A stretch of DNA of 60,000 nucleotides from Polytrichum commune (lineage: Eukaryota; Streptophyta; Polytrichopsida; Polytrichales; Polytrichaceae): NCBI GenBank assembly GCA_950295325.1, contig OX485809.1:8868001-8928000 (forward strand). Direction: 5' to 3'. Made by a program: the position numbers and the translations under genes. Under the pieces are notes generated by a model. It saw only the letters and a list, made by a program, of their open reading frames with translations. It made no database searches and was not told the DNA's origin. Of the stretch, positions 23,160 to 33,399 are shown one piece after another (within the stretch, counting starts at the first letter, position 1; each line of letters starts with the position of its first letter).

Positions 23160-24790
23160 TGTAGAGTGCACTGTTTTCATACCACAGCTAGGGTTTCTTG
23201 TGTTTCTTGACGCTGGTAACGTTGCAGCTTGCATGTGAGGGCAAGGGGTTTAGGGTCTATGCTTACAGTCTTCTTTTCCCCGCATACAGTCTTCTCTTCC
23301 GCGCATACATGTTTAGGGTGGTACATTCTTGCTAAAGGTTTCTTGTTTAATCTTCCCTTGGTGCTGTAGACTGCACTGTTGGAATACCACACTTAGGGTT
23401 TCTTGTGTTTCTTGTTGCAGCTTGCATGTGAGTGCAAGGGGTTTAGGGTCTATGCTTACAGTCTTCTTTTCCCCACATACACTCTTCTCTTCTCTTCCCC
23501 GCAAACAATCTTCTAAGGGTTTATTGTGTTTCTGTTGCAGCTTGCATGTGAGGGCAAGGGGTTCAGGGTCTATGCTTACAGTCTTCTCTTCCCCCCATAC
23601 AATCTTCTCTTCTCTTCCCCGCATATAGTCTTCTAAGGGTTTCTAAGGGTTTCTTGTGTTTCTGTCGCAGCTTGCATGTGAGGGCAAGGGGTTCAGGGTC
23701 TATGCTTACAGTCTTCTCTTCCCCCCATACAATCTTCTCTTCTCTTCCCCGCATATAGTCTTCTAAGGGTTTCTAAGGGTTTCTTGTGTTTCTGTCGCAG
23801 CTTGCATGTGAGGGCAAGGGGTTCAGGGTCTATGCTACAGTCTTCTCTTCCCCGCAAACAATCTTCTAAGGATTTCTTGTGTTTCTGTCGCAGCTTGCAT
23901 GTGAGGGCAAGGGGTTCAGGGTCTATGCTTACAATATTCTCTTCCGCGCATACAGGTTTAGGGGGTACATTCTTGCTATTGGTTTCTTGTTCAATCTTCC
24001 GTAGTTGCTGTAGACTGCACTGTTGGAATACCACACTAAGGGTTTCTTGTACGTGTTTCTTGTTGCAGCTTGCATGTGAGGGCAAGGGGTTTAGGGTCTA
24101 TGCTTACGGTCTTATTTTCCCCGCATACACTCTTCTCTTCTCTTCCCCGCAAACAATCTTCTAAGGGTTTATTGTGTTTTTGTTGCAGCTTGCATGTGAG
24201 GGCAAGGGGTTCAGGGTCTATGCTTACAGTCTTCTCTTCCCCCCATACAATCTTCTCTTCTCTTCCCCGCATATAGTCTTCTAAGGGTTTCTAAGGGTTT
24301 CTTGTGTTTCTGTCGCAGCTTGCATGTGAGGGCAAGGGGTTCAGGGTCTATGCTACAGTCTTCTCTTCCCCGCAAACAATCTTCTAAGGATTTCTTGTGT
24401 TTCTGTCGCAGCTTGCATGTGAGGGCAAGGGGTTCATGGTCTATGCTACAGTCTTCTCTTCCCCGCAAACAATCTTCTAAGGATTTCTTGTGTTTCTGTC
24501 GCAGCTTGCATGTGAGGGCAAGGGGTTCAGGGTCTATGCTTACAGTATTCTCTTCCGCGCATACAGGTTTAGGGGGTACATTCTTGCTATTGGTTTCTTG
24601 TTCAATCTTCCGTAGTTGCTGTAGACTGCACTGTTGGAATACCACACTAAGGGTTTCTTGTACGTGTTTCTTGTTGCAGCTTGCATGTGAGGGCAAGGGG
24701 TTTAGGGTCTATGCTTACAGTCTTTTCTTCCCCGCATACACTCTTTGTTTTCCCGCATACAGGTTTAGGGTGGTACATTCTTGCTAAAGG
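23160..24790 (+). repeat. Higher-order tandem array upstream of the transposase
   Basis: The string GCAG-CTTGCATGTGAG occurs twelve times, starting near 23228, 23421, 23541, 23671, 23801, 23894, 24069, 24189, 24319, 24412, 24505 and 24680. The spacings of 120, 130, 93 and 175 bp recur in order, so the units form a larger period of about 610-650 bp. Every unit has a pyrimidine-rich TTTCTGT(C/T)GCAG before CTTGCATG, which looks like a 3' splice site. The last unit runs directly into the transposase leader (GGTACATTCTTGCTAAAGG). It may serve as promoter, enhancer or transposase-binding array, or provide alternative 5' leader exons. Long open frames on both strands here (up to 161 codons) are products of the repeat. 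Confidence 0.85.
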
Positions 24791-24798
24791 TTTTAGGT

Positions 24799-27700
24799 AT
24801 GGCAGTGATTCCGCCGGATAGGGTCACGCTGTGGACGTTGGAGGGGGAGGGTGCAGATCCGGAGTACTTTGGAAAGGTGGAGATTGGAGGCGCGTCGACG
24901 CTGCAGGCACTTCGCGTTGCACTGGAAACCAACGATGCACTAGAGTGGCCTTTCGATTTTTGGGACGCCGAAGATAAGCGACGCGTGCGGAAGAAGTTGG
25001 AGCGCCTCAACGGATTTTCTAAGGAGGTTCATGTTATTAGGGTCGAAGAAGGTGAACTTGCCGGAAACAAGCGCCGTCGACTTGGAGACGGGTTGTTCGC
25101 TGCCACCATTGTCAAGGCCGCCCCTGCTTTGAGTGGTGAAGGCGTAGGCGTAGGAGGGGATCCAACTATCTTGCCTGTCGGATCATCTAGGGTTACTGGG
25201 AGTGCAGACTCCGCTGAGGTAGAGGATACCCCTCTGAAATCCAAGCTCTTGCCGAATGACGTCATGGATCGCTACTTGGAGAGGGCAAAGAAGATGAGGG
25301 CGGAGTTGAAGAAGGTCGCCATGTCCGACCACGAGTGGTGGTTGAAGACTTTTGACCTGAATGGTGCTGGAGTAGTGAAACTGTGGTGTGGTGAGTGCAA
25401 AAAGGATTGTGGGGGTGGCAGCAAGGATCACACCAAAGCCCACATCGACAACTTGTTCAACAATTTCAGAAGGTCTCACATTATGAGCACAGCCCACATT
25501 CGAAATTTTTGTGCTACCAAGAACGTGAACTTCGATGACCATCCGCAGTCTGAGTCGAAGAATGGAAGGCCACTTACCCTAACTCCAGAGGATCACAAAA
25601 GGTTGATTTCTGAGGGGGTTGAGATTTTGGAAGGGGTGAACGCTGATCTTCCAGATGGCCATAAGAAGTTCACAGTGTTGGGAAATTTAACAGCAGAGGA
25701 CACCAGGTGCTATTGGTTTAAGGTGAAATGCCAATACTGTAGGGACATGATGGTGCTTTGCCCGCCAAGGAAGACACTCGAGGTGAATCTCCGAAATCAC
25801 CTCACTGGTCCAAAGCACAAGAAGGCTGTCGAGGTAGCAGAGCAGCTATTGAAGGAACCAGCGAGGACGGGTCGAGCTGGGCGCCCTAGCAGGTCCACCA
25901 CAACAAGTTCTCACTCCAATCAAAGCGACCTGCACACATGGTTTAGGACAGCTTCATCAAACAGCGTGGAAGGTACATCTCAAGTAATCGATAGGAACTT
26001 AATTGTTGGTTTGATGTGCTATGGATTTCGTGGTCCAACTGTTGAATACGGGGGTAATTCTTATGTTGTGAATGCTTTACTTAATGACCCCCACTCTGGT
26101 GTTGAATGGTACCCGGAACCTCATCTTCGTGTCGCTGTAGAAGTTCGTGGTGTTCTTGAACATGTGAGTGGTACTTTTCGGCATAGAAAGTGTATTCGCA
26201 TGGCTATGTCCTTAGAGCCTTTCCCAAATCTGACTTGCCCTATGTGTGCCCAGATCCCACGTGAAAATGATTTCAGAATGAGAATCAGAAGAGAGGACCT
26301 CGCATTGGTTAAGAGAGGCCACAGAACCACTGCAGGGGGGATACGGTTAGGGTATTTATCTGTATATGAAGTGTCCAAACATACAAGAGAGTTGTCTAGA
26401 AAATATCGGTATGAAAAGCTACACTACTGGCATGCTAGAACAAGGATTGTTCAATTGAAGGCGAGAAGACCAACGATGCGTGATAGTGCAATAAACGCCA
26501 CATCAGATAATAATCTTATGAAATTTTGTAACAACATAATTAGTGCCCATCGGATAGGAGCATTTGGAGGCAAACCTGGACTGTGGGACTTCATGAAGGA
26601 TGTGGCAGGGAACTTGAATAGGAAGGGTTCTGGGTATCGCTACAGTGGAAACACTAAATGTTTTTCGCAAGCGATGAGGATCTATGGGGGCCGACGTCTA
26701 TGTGATTTATTTGCCCTCAATTTTGTTGGACCTAGTTATGACACTATTCGAAGGGAGGGTCGTAAAGGTGTACAGTTCATATCAGGGGAACATGCCGAAA
26801 TATTTGAATCGATTGCCAGAATCTATTCTGATGCTAAAGTTGCGCATGGGATAACTGGCCCCATCCCGGTTATACTTGCTGAGGATGAAACAAAGGTTAG
26901 GGGGCGGGTTTCTTGGGAGGCGAGGTGGGATACTATGGTGGGGTTTTGTGGGCCGAAAGAGGATCACACTTGTATACCTCATTATAAACCCACTGTTGGA
27001 GTTGGTGAGGCAGGTTACAACAAAATGGTAGACTCGTTCAGGCTGGACAAAGTGGGGGGGTTTGCGAGAGTAATTGTTGTGAACCCCATGCATGATAAAC
27101 TTCCTCGATTAGTGTTGGTTGCTTGTTGTACCTGCGGTTGTTTTGATTCAAATTGGGTTAGAAAACAATGGGATAGAATCGATGAGTTGTGGACCAGACA
27201 TTGCTATGCGGCCGTGGGTCCCATTATAGGACATGCTAGTGATGGGGACTCCCGTAGAAGGCAGTTAATGCTTTGCGATTATAGAGGTTTAGAGGGGCCG
27301 AGGTTAAGTGTGGATTGGGAAGGCTGGGTTTTCACTTCATCAATGAATGTCAATGGAGAAGCAACCGGCTTGCATGACCAAGACTAAATTCACAATGGCA
27401 AGAAGTTGTTGAATCCCATTGATAGCAATGTCCGTACTTTGAGACTAGGGGGTGATCTGGCCTTACACCAACACATTTGCCAAGTGTTCAACCGCTTCAC
27501 AGTGGATCAACATAACTTACTTCAAGAGGATTATGACAGAAAGGACCGGCAAAATTGGGCCAGTGCACAAAGATTATGTTCACAGAAAGTTCGAGAGTGC
27601 CTGCGGTCCCTTCGCTTGTCCACTGATTTGCACCGTGAATGCACACTTGGAACTGAGATGTACCTAGAGATATGTGCTGACTACATTGATATATTTCTTT

Positions 27701-29268
27701 CCCCGCGTCACGACCTTCGCGCTCGCATTGTGAAAGCAGGTAAGGTCTCATTTTTTTTCCAAATCTGTAAATTATGGATGAGGCACGGTAACCATGGGGT
27801 TATGGGAAATACTGAACATGTAGATCCAAAAGTGAACTTTGTTAGTCAACAATGTTTTTTGGATATACAGATTTCGTGTCATTTCATTGTTATGCTTATT
27901 TGCCATTTCCGTGACAAGTATCCTCACTTGAGTGTGCCATTCCACTTGACTGGTAGTGACTCATGCGAGATATTTTTCTCAAAGGTTGGGGGCATGGTGG
28001 GCATGGAGAGGGCTTATGATTTTCATGAGTTGGTGTCTTGTGCAAATACTGTTAATCATTTGTCGCAGATTGAATATGGACACAATGGGATCAAGTTTGC
28101 TAGGGCACATAACAAGATGAACAACATCTGGGCCAAGTTGCATAAACTGGAAGAGGACAAGAGGGAGCCTAACCTTGGAGACTATAGTGTTGTGTCAACT
28201 AATGAGGACGTTGTTCAGGCCTTAAAGCAGGGACTGAAAGAGGCGCAAAGGATGATTACTAGTTTGAACATGGCCCCAAATCCACAAGCTGCTGCAAAGC
28301 TTAAGTTGTGGTTTGATAAACCATGGATAGTTGAGCGTGCAGACAAACAATCTTTTACCTGGGCGGCCTCTTCTAAACCTGTATGTGGTGAAGACGGCGA
28401 CATGGAAGTGCTTCGAGAAGATATACATGAAAAAGAGGGCGAGCTCCAACGAGATATTGAACCTCCCGTGGCAGAGCTTGTGGAAGAGGACCTCATTGAT
28501 GATGGTGTCCCGGCAATTGATGTCGTGGAGAGTGAAACGCGCGATATTATTTTTGAGATGCTGAGCAGCCATGAAGAACATGTGCAATCAATCCCTGTTC
28601 CTGCAAAAATAGAAGCCTTTGTGGAGTTTGATGGGCACATGATATTCAAATCCACGTTGGTCGGGCAGCTTAATGGTAACCCCTTTTTGTCGAAGGACAT
28701 GTTGACACGGGTAAGGAATTCCTTGTACTTTAACAATAGTGAAGATTATCTAAGAGCGGCTCAATGCTCCAATACATGTTTTGTTGGAATTGGGTCTGAT
28801 GTCGGAGTATACTTTGTACAACGCACTACAGTTACGAGGCTGTCTACAGTGACTGCCGCAAAGAAAAGGGGAAATTCGCTAGCTAAAAAATGTGGCAAGG
28901 TTGCTTCGACCATGCGAGGGGTGGACGAGGGCACCTGGTGGGTTGGCCGAATTCAGAAGATGCGAAGGCGGGTTGGAGGGACCTCGTGGGGGTCTTTGAA
29001 GCACCCCGTGGATATTGCCAACCGCGAGGTCTTTACAGGGAAAAAAACTAACATTGTTTCTAATGTCGAAGTCATATTGCATTACTACACCCGAGCACCT
29101 GGTCAGTATAAATTCAAGTATAACTTGACGGACTCTAAATGGATTAGTCTTGAGTCGATAATAACCAATGTTACTCTTACTTATAAGAAAGAGACTCAAG
29201 TTTATACCTTGGACAGGGGCGATGCCGAGAACTTGAATGAGTATGTATCTAACAATAGACTGGAATAG
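24799..29268 (+). pseudogene. Giant P/Kolobok-like DDE transposase, one in-frame TAA
   Basis: Transposase expected to bind the G-rich ends and cut and join the element. I start at the ATG at 24799 (MAVIPPDR). A single frame of 1,489 codons runs to TAG at 29266, broken only by TAA at codon 863 (27385-27387). No intron is needed. Seen in order: an acidic N-terminus; a BED-like finger near residues 195-225 (CGEC..H..H); a second near 310-342 (CQYC..NHLTGPKH); a segment near 610-640 (YRYSGNTKCF..YGG) like the helical region before the core of P-element/THAP9 transposases. The presumed catalytic acids are D696 (AEDETKV), D815 or D817 (HASDGDSRRR) and E1057 (GSDSCEIFFS), with HNGKK just after the stop. 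The C-terminal 400 residues are basic and unassigned. MULE-type CxxH or SWIM motifs are not seen. Superfamily placement is inference; transposase identity is fairly firm. Confidence 0.7.
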
Positions 29269-30254
29269 CATTTGAAGATATCATCTATAGGGTTTAGGGT
29301 TTATATGGGCTGGTGTAGGGTCTATATGGGTTGCTCCTCCAGCCAATTCCATTGTTAAAAGCTGAGCTTAAGGAAGCCCAGAGAACTCCTCAGTCTATCA
29401 TAAAGACAGGAAACAACTCAGCAGCTGCACAGGTAACCAACTAAGTTGCCTACAGTTCATGTTTTTTGTGTTCTTTGCATGAATGGGTTTAGGGTTCAAG
29501 GTTCATGCTTTTTGTGTTATTTGCTTGCTGTTAGTAAGGAGATGTTAGTTGAGGGGAGATGAATAGGCGGCTACTAAGGGTTGAGAGTTGAGTGTAACTG
29601 CTATGAAGGTTTGAGGTTTGCTGATGGTTTTTTAAGGGCTTGGAGTGGAGTTCGCATTCAATACCTCGCCTCCAATTGCTGATACCAAGGTATGGGCGCC
29701 ACCAATTGCAAATAAGAGTGTCAATTGAAGAAAAAACTTACCTCAGGTGCGTTGAGCTAAACCAGCTAATGGGTGCTGAACTGGTTTTGAGGGTGCAACC
29801 ATCACCCAGAATGTTAAGCCCCTAAACCCAAACCCCTACTTGCTGGCTGCTCTGATGGATTTGTTGGTTGTGGCAGCAGGGTTAGAGATCGTTAGCTAAA
29901 GTAGATGCTACAGTAGTTGCTGATTTCCGCTACTAAGATTTGAGAGTTGAAGTTGATTCTAGTTGTTGGACGCTGCTATTGTTGTGCCTGTGAACTAAGG
30001 GTGCGTTTTCTAAACCCTACCTTGTTTATGTTTCACCTTGGAGCACATGTGCTTCATTGTTGGGTTCCTTGTTTTGCAGGATGTTATACTTGTGAATGTA
30101 GAGATAATCGTTAGGGTTAAGTGTTGTTTGGGGAATTCAATGTTAAATTTTTTTGGGGTTCAGGGTTTGGTTACTGATAGGATCACACAGTTCTCAAGTG
30201 GTTTTTCCTGATGGTTTTAGGTATTTGTCATAGTGGGTACCCTGACACGCTGCA

Positions 30255-30761
30255 ATGGAGGTGACTTCATTGAATGGGCAAAATATTGTGTCTGATGCAC
30301 TCCTTGGACATGTCCTTGAATTCTGTTGCCTTTCTGGATGTCCATGGGTACGGTATGAACGCCGTCACGTGGACCGCGGCAATTTGTTGAAGGTGCTGAC
30401 AACTTTGATGAGGGTTTCAAAGAAGACCCGGGAGAATGCTACAGACACGGTGTAGATTGTAGCGCTCCGGCTGGCGGGCCACGACGTGGCGCTTATGGCA
30501 GGCTTATCTCCAACTGAGAAGATGTCATATGCCCTTGAAGGGTTTGACATGAATATTGAGGTATTCTCCAAGGATTGGAAACTTGAAATCCCAATCCCGG
30601 AACACTTAAGGTCGAGCTCGCTGCAGGAGCTAAGCGTAGACGAGCTGTATCGTCTTCGGGGACTTATTCATGGAGGTTGGGCGGAGGAGATCACAGCTTG
30701 TAGAGGAGACGGGCAATCCGAGTCTCCCAATGTGTGGGTGACACCGGCACACCGAAGTTGA
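30255..30761 (+). pseudogene. Second small ORF of the G-tract transposon, one in-frame TAG
   Basis: From ATG 30255 a frame of 168 codons runs to TGA at 30759, broken once by TAG at 30453. The first half includes EFCCLSGCPWVRYERRHVD and LLKVLTTLMRVSKK. After the stop the same frame continues as VALRLAGHDVALMAGLSP, then DWKLEIPIPEHL and LSVDELYRLRGLIHGG. I do not recognise the family. The bias against stops, the position between the transposase and the right terminus, and the shared single-nonsense state suggest a second element-encoded protein. It could instead be an exon of a spliced transcript: pyrimidine-rich AG sites lie upstream (GGTTTTAG near 30222). Confidence 0.4.
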
Positions 30762-31009
30762 GGTAAGTCAAGCCTATAACTTTTCAAGTTTTTGCGAGTG
30801 TTTGTGCACAATTGGTTGCAGATAATACACTTTGAATGCCACTTATATGAAGTGTTTTCTGGTGTTATGCAGGTTTACAGGTGACAACGCATTGATTGTG
30901 AGGTTTAGGTGTTATGCAGGTGTCTTCGCAATCATTCTGATGCAGTGAAAGGGCTTTGTGGTTTTCTGAATAGATAGATAGAAACAGGTTTTCGTGAATA
31001 GATGTTTGT

Positions 31010-31270
31010 ATAGAAATACCCTAAATGGACACTTGTGTTTATTTACAACTTGTAAGTCACATGGATTGTGTTTGTGAACACAATCCTAAACTATTCACCA
31101 TAACCTAAATATTACACTTTAACTGTTTTTTTTTGTGTGCACTCATGCATGTTGGAATGTTTCTCCCTAAACAATGCGAAATGGACACATGCGTCTCTGT
31201 AGACATTGTAAATGACTTGTTTTGTGTTTGTGAACACAATTTCAACTCTTCAGTGCAAGTTCAATTACAC
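31010..31270 (+). repeat. Subterminal direct repeat of the G-tract transposon
   Basis: Two related blocks, about 31016-31105 and 31166-31265, share CCCTAAA..ATGG, AATGGACAC.TG.GT, TGTGTTTGTGAACACAAT and a CTATTCA/CTCTTCA tail. TTGTGTTTGTGAACACAA is also a local palindrome. Repeated subterminal motifs are common transposase-binding sites; that role is inferred. Confidence 0.55.
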
Positions 31271-31964
31271 TTCAGCTCACACTTGGACTGTTGTTTTGGA
31301 TGTTGAATGTTGACTGTCTCTTTGTATGTTGTATGTTGAATGTTTTTGTTTGTAGCACACAAGCAATTTTCTGTATGCATTTCAGTGACAGAAAAAACTA
31401 CGTACACCACCAGATCACTGTCCTGATAGACCATTATCTCTTTTATAATTGTCTGCAGATAATCAACATGAAAACAACAATCCATATGTATATTTATAGT
31501 ATAAATAGGTGCTCTAATTGCTCTGATGGTGTATTTATAAATAAGTTAGCCTACAAATAATTAGTCAAACAAAAAAATTATAATGAAAGGTAGGGCCCAT
31601 GAAATGAACAGATTTTAGAAATTTAGGTAAACATAGGCCTACAAAAATCCACGAAATTTACATACATAGCCCCCCTGTAATGGGGGCTTGAACGCACGTG
31701 ATCAACGAACACCCTATCTAGTGCTCCCCCCGAGCGCTCACCCATCATATTCTAGTGTGATCAAGGACAAACCTGCCCAAATGTAGAGGGAATATGGTGG
31801 GGTAGGGTTCGTATCTGCCAATTAGTTACTCATGTCTTTTGAAATTAGGGTCCACTTACTAACCTTGTCCTCCCCAGTTATGAAGGATGAAGTTCCAAAC
31901 TAACATTGGGTCTTTTGAGTTTGTAACCGGTCTTAAATCCTTTAGTGACTGACACTTGTAGGTA

Positions 31965-33396
31965 CAGTCTAACCTTGATAATGTCACCCTTGTTAATTGA
32001 ACACCTTTATATTGTTACCTAAAAGTTTGAAACCGATTTTCATAGTGTAAAACTCCCTCGTTATTATCCCTATCACCCTTGGTAATGTCACTATTTTTTT
32101 CCAAAACCCATAGTGTAAATGTGATAATACCAAGTATGGATGGATTGTATGTGATGGTTGGAAGGACAGATGATCCAAATAGTACAGTACACTATTATTC
32201 TAACAATTCAGCCTGGATGAATGGTGATGTTTTTACACATTGGGTGAAGAGTGAGAACCGAAGAATGACATTGAAAGACAGAAAGATTTGCATTATTATG
32301 GATAATGCAGGAAGCCATGATATTCATGGTGAGGTCAAGAAAGTTATAGATGGGTTTAATGCTTTTAGACTCTCCCATATCACTATCTTGTTCCTTCCAC
32401 CAAATGTGACTTCAGTTGTTCAGCCTTTGGATCAAGGAGTGATTGCAGCATTCAAAATGTGCTATAAGCGCAAGCTTGTTGCCTGGACTTTGCAACAAGT
32501 CGATAACAACTCAAATGAAGATTTGGGGAAACTGAATGTTGATTTATTTCAAGCTATGCTATGGTGTGTGGCGGCATGGCATGAATTAGATGATCAAACC
32601 ATTAGAAATTGTTGGAGAAAGTCCGCCATATTGCCTACAGAGTGGAATGCAAATATTAATAATTTTGATGAACGTGTGAAGTCCAAAATGGAGGAAGCAA
32701 CTTTGGAATGGGGCAATCTCATCGCCGCATTGAATTTGGGTTTGGATGTCGAAGGCAAGCTTGTAGAAAAGCTTTGTCCTTTGGAGTACATAAACATGGA
32801 AGGTGAAGATGATTTTGAGGTGGAATATTCTACTGAGGAGCTTGTGCAATTAGTGCAAGATGGCGAACAAGTTCTTGATTCCATGGAAGTGGACCCATTG
32901 ATTGTTGATAGCAGTGATGGTGAGTCTAAAGTAGTGAAGCTAAGCGATGCACAAAAATATGCTAAAGATGTGTTGAATTTTATGGCTAGCCAAGGTTCTC
33001 AAATTTTCAACACTCTGGAGTTGTTAGGAATGGAAAAAATCCATGACAAACTCATTAGAATTGGTGTTGCACATTTAACATCAACAAAACAATGTGACAT
33101 TAGAAGCTTCTTTGTCTCTAGTGAGAGGTCTTTACCTGATCTCAATGACACATTATGATGTGCTCTTTTTGTTATTCACAATTTTGAATTAGATTTTACA
33201 TTCAAAAACATTGAAGTCTTGTATTTGTTATTTTCTTTTTTTACATTGTAATTTTATTTTGATTTTCTACCTATTTTTTTGATAATATCACATTATGCAC
33301 AAATCTTCAAAATGCGACATTATCAAATATGTCACACCTTGTTTATATCACTCTTTTTGGTGAAACGGATGGTGTGACATTATCAAGGTTAGACTG
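31965..33396 (+). mobile_element. Pogo/Tigger-like element, internally deleted
   Basis: CAGTCTAACCTTGATAATGT at 31965 and its exact inverse ending at 33396 form near-perfect inverted repeats of about 24 bp, flanked by TA (31963-31964 and 33397-33398). A CAGT terminus with a TA target is standard for pogo-type Tc1/mariner elements. The GATAATGTCAC motif recurs inside both ends. The 1,432-bp element carries only the C-terminal part of its transposase. The identical termini suggest relatively recent activity driven in trans. Confidence 0.88.
32085..33158 (+). pseudogene. Truncated pogo/Tigger-type DDE transposase
   Basis: The frame from ATG 32085 (read into subterminal repeat sequence) becomes transposase-like at about 32136 and ends with TGA at 33156. 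Visible family motifs are AWMNGDVFTHWV, the second acid in KICIIMDNAGSH, then LFLPPNVTSVVQPLDQGV containing the third acid, followed by CWRKSAILP-like sequence and an acidic tail. These match the DDE superfamily endonuclease/CENP-B-like family. The N-terminal CENP-B helix-turn-helix DNA-binding domains and the first catalytic Asp segment (DETGL type) are missing: the 5' terminus joins directly to mid-protein. It cannot be an active enzyme but might be expressed as a fragment. Confidence 0.85.
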
Positions 33397-33399
33397 TAG

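Larger units (their letters stand above)
22789..31734 (+). mobile_element. Autonomous-type G-tract DNA transposon, about 8.9 kb
   Basis: The left end CCGGGGGGAGCACT is matched at the right by the inverse of CTCGGGGGGAGCACT. Flanks carry TGCTCACCC (22780-22788) and CGCTCACCC (31735-31743), a 9-bp duplication with one mismatch. Subterminal GTGCGATCAAATGAAGGGG (left) and GTGCGTTCAAG (right, inverted) match the motif found in the two short family members. In order it carries a tandem array (23160-24790), a giant transposase frame (24799-29268), a second small frame (30255-30761) and duplicated subterminal sequence (31010-31270). Both reading frames hold one in-frame stop, so this copy is probably a recent but inactive one. 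A 9-bp duplication suggests Mutator by habit, but the transposase does not look like MULE; see the transposase entry. Confidence 0.75.

Noticed and set aside
23177-24787. Long open frames on both strands (up to 161 codons) with repeated SIDPEPLALTCKL-like peptides
   Set aside because: They are the translation of the tandem array; a unit without stops stays open in several frames at once. There is no independent start or domain.
23160-24790. CRISPR-like array
   Set aside because: Units are 93-175 bp, lack short spacers of unique sequence and lie in a plant transposon.
22789-31734. Assignment to Mutator (MULE) on the basis of the 9-bp duplication
   Set aside because: No MULE-type core or SWIM finger is visible; the DDE-type motifs resemble the P/THAP9 and Kolobok pattern instead.
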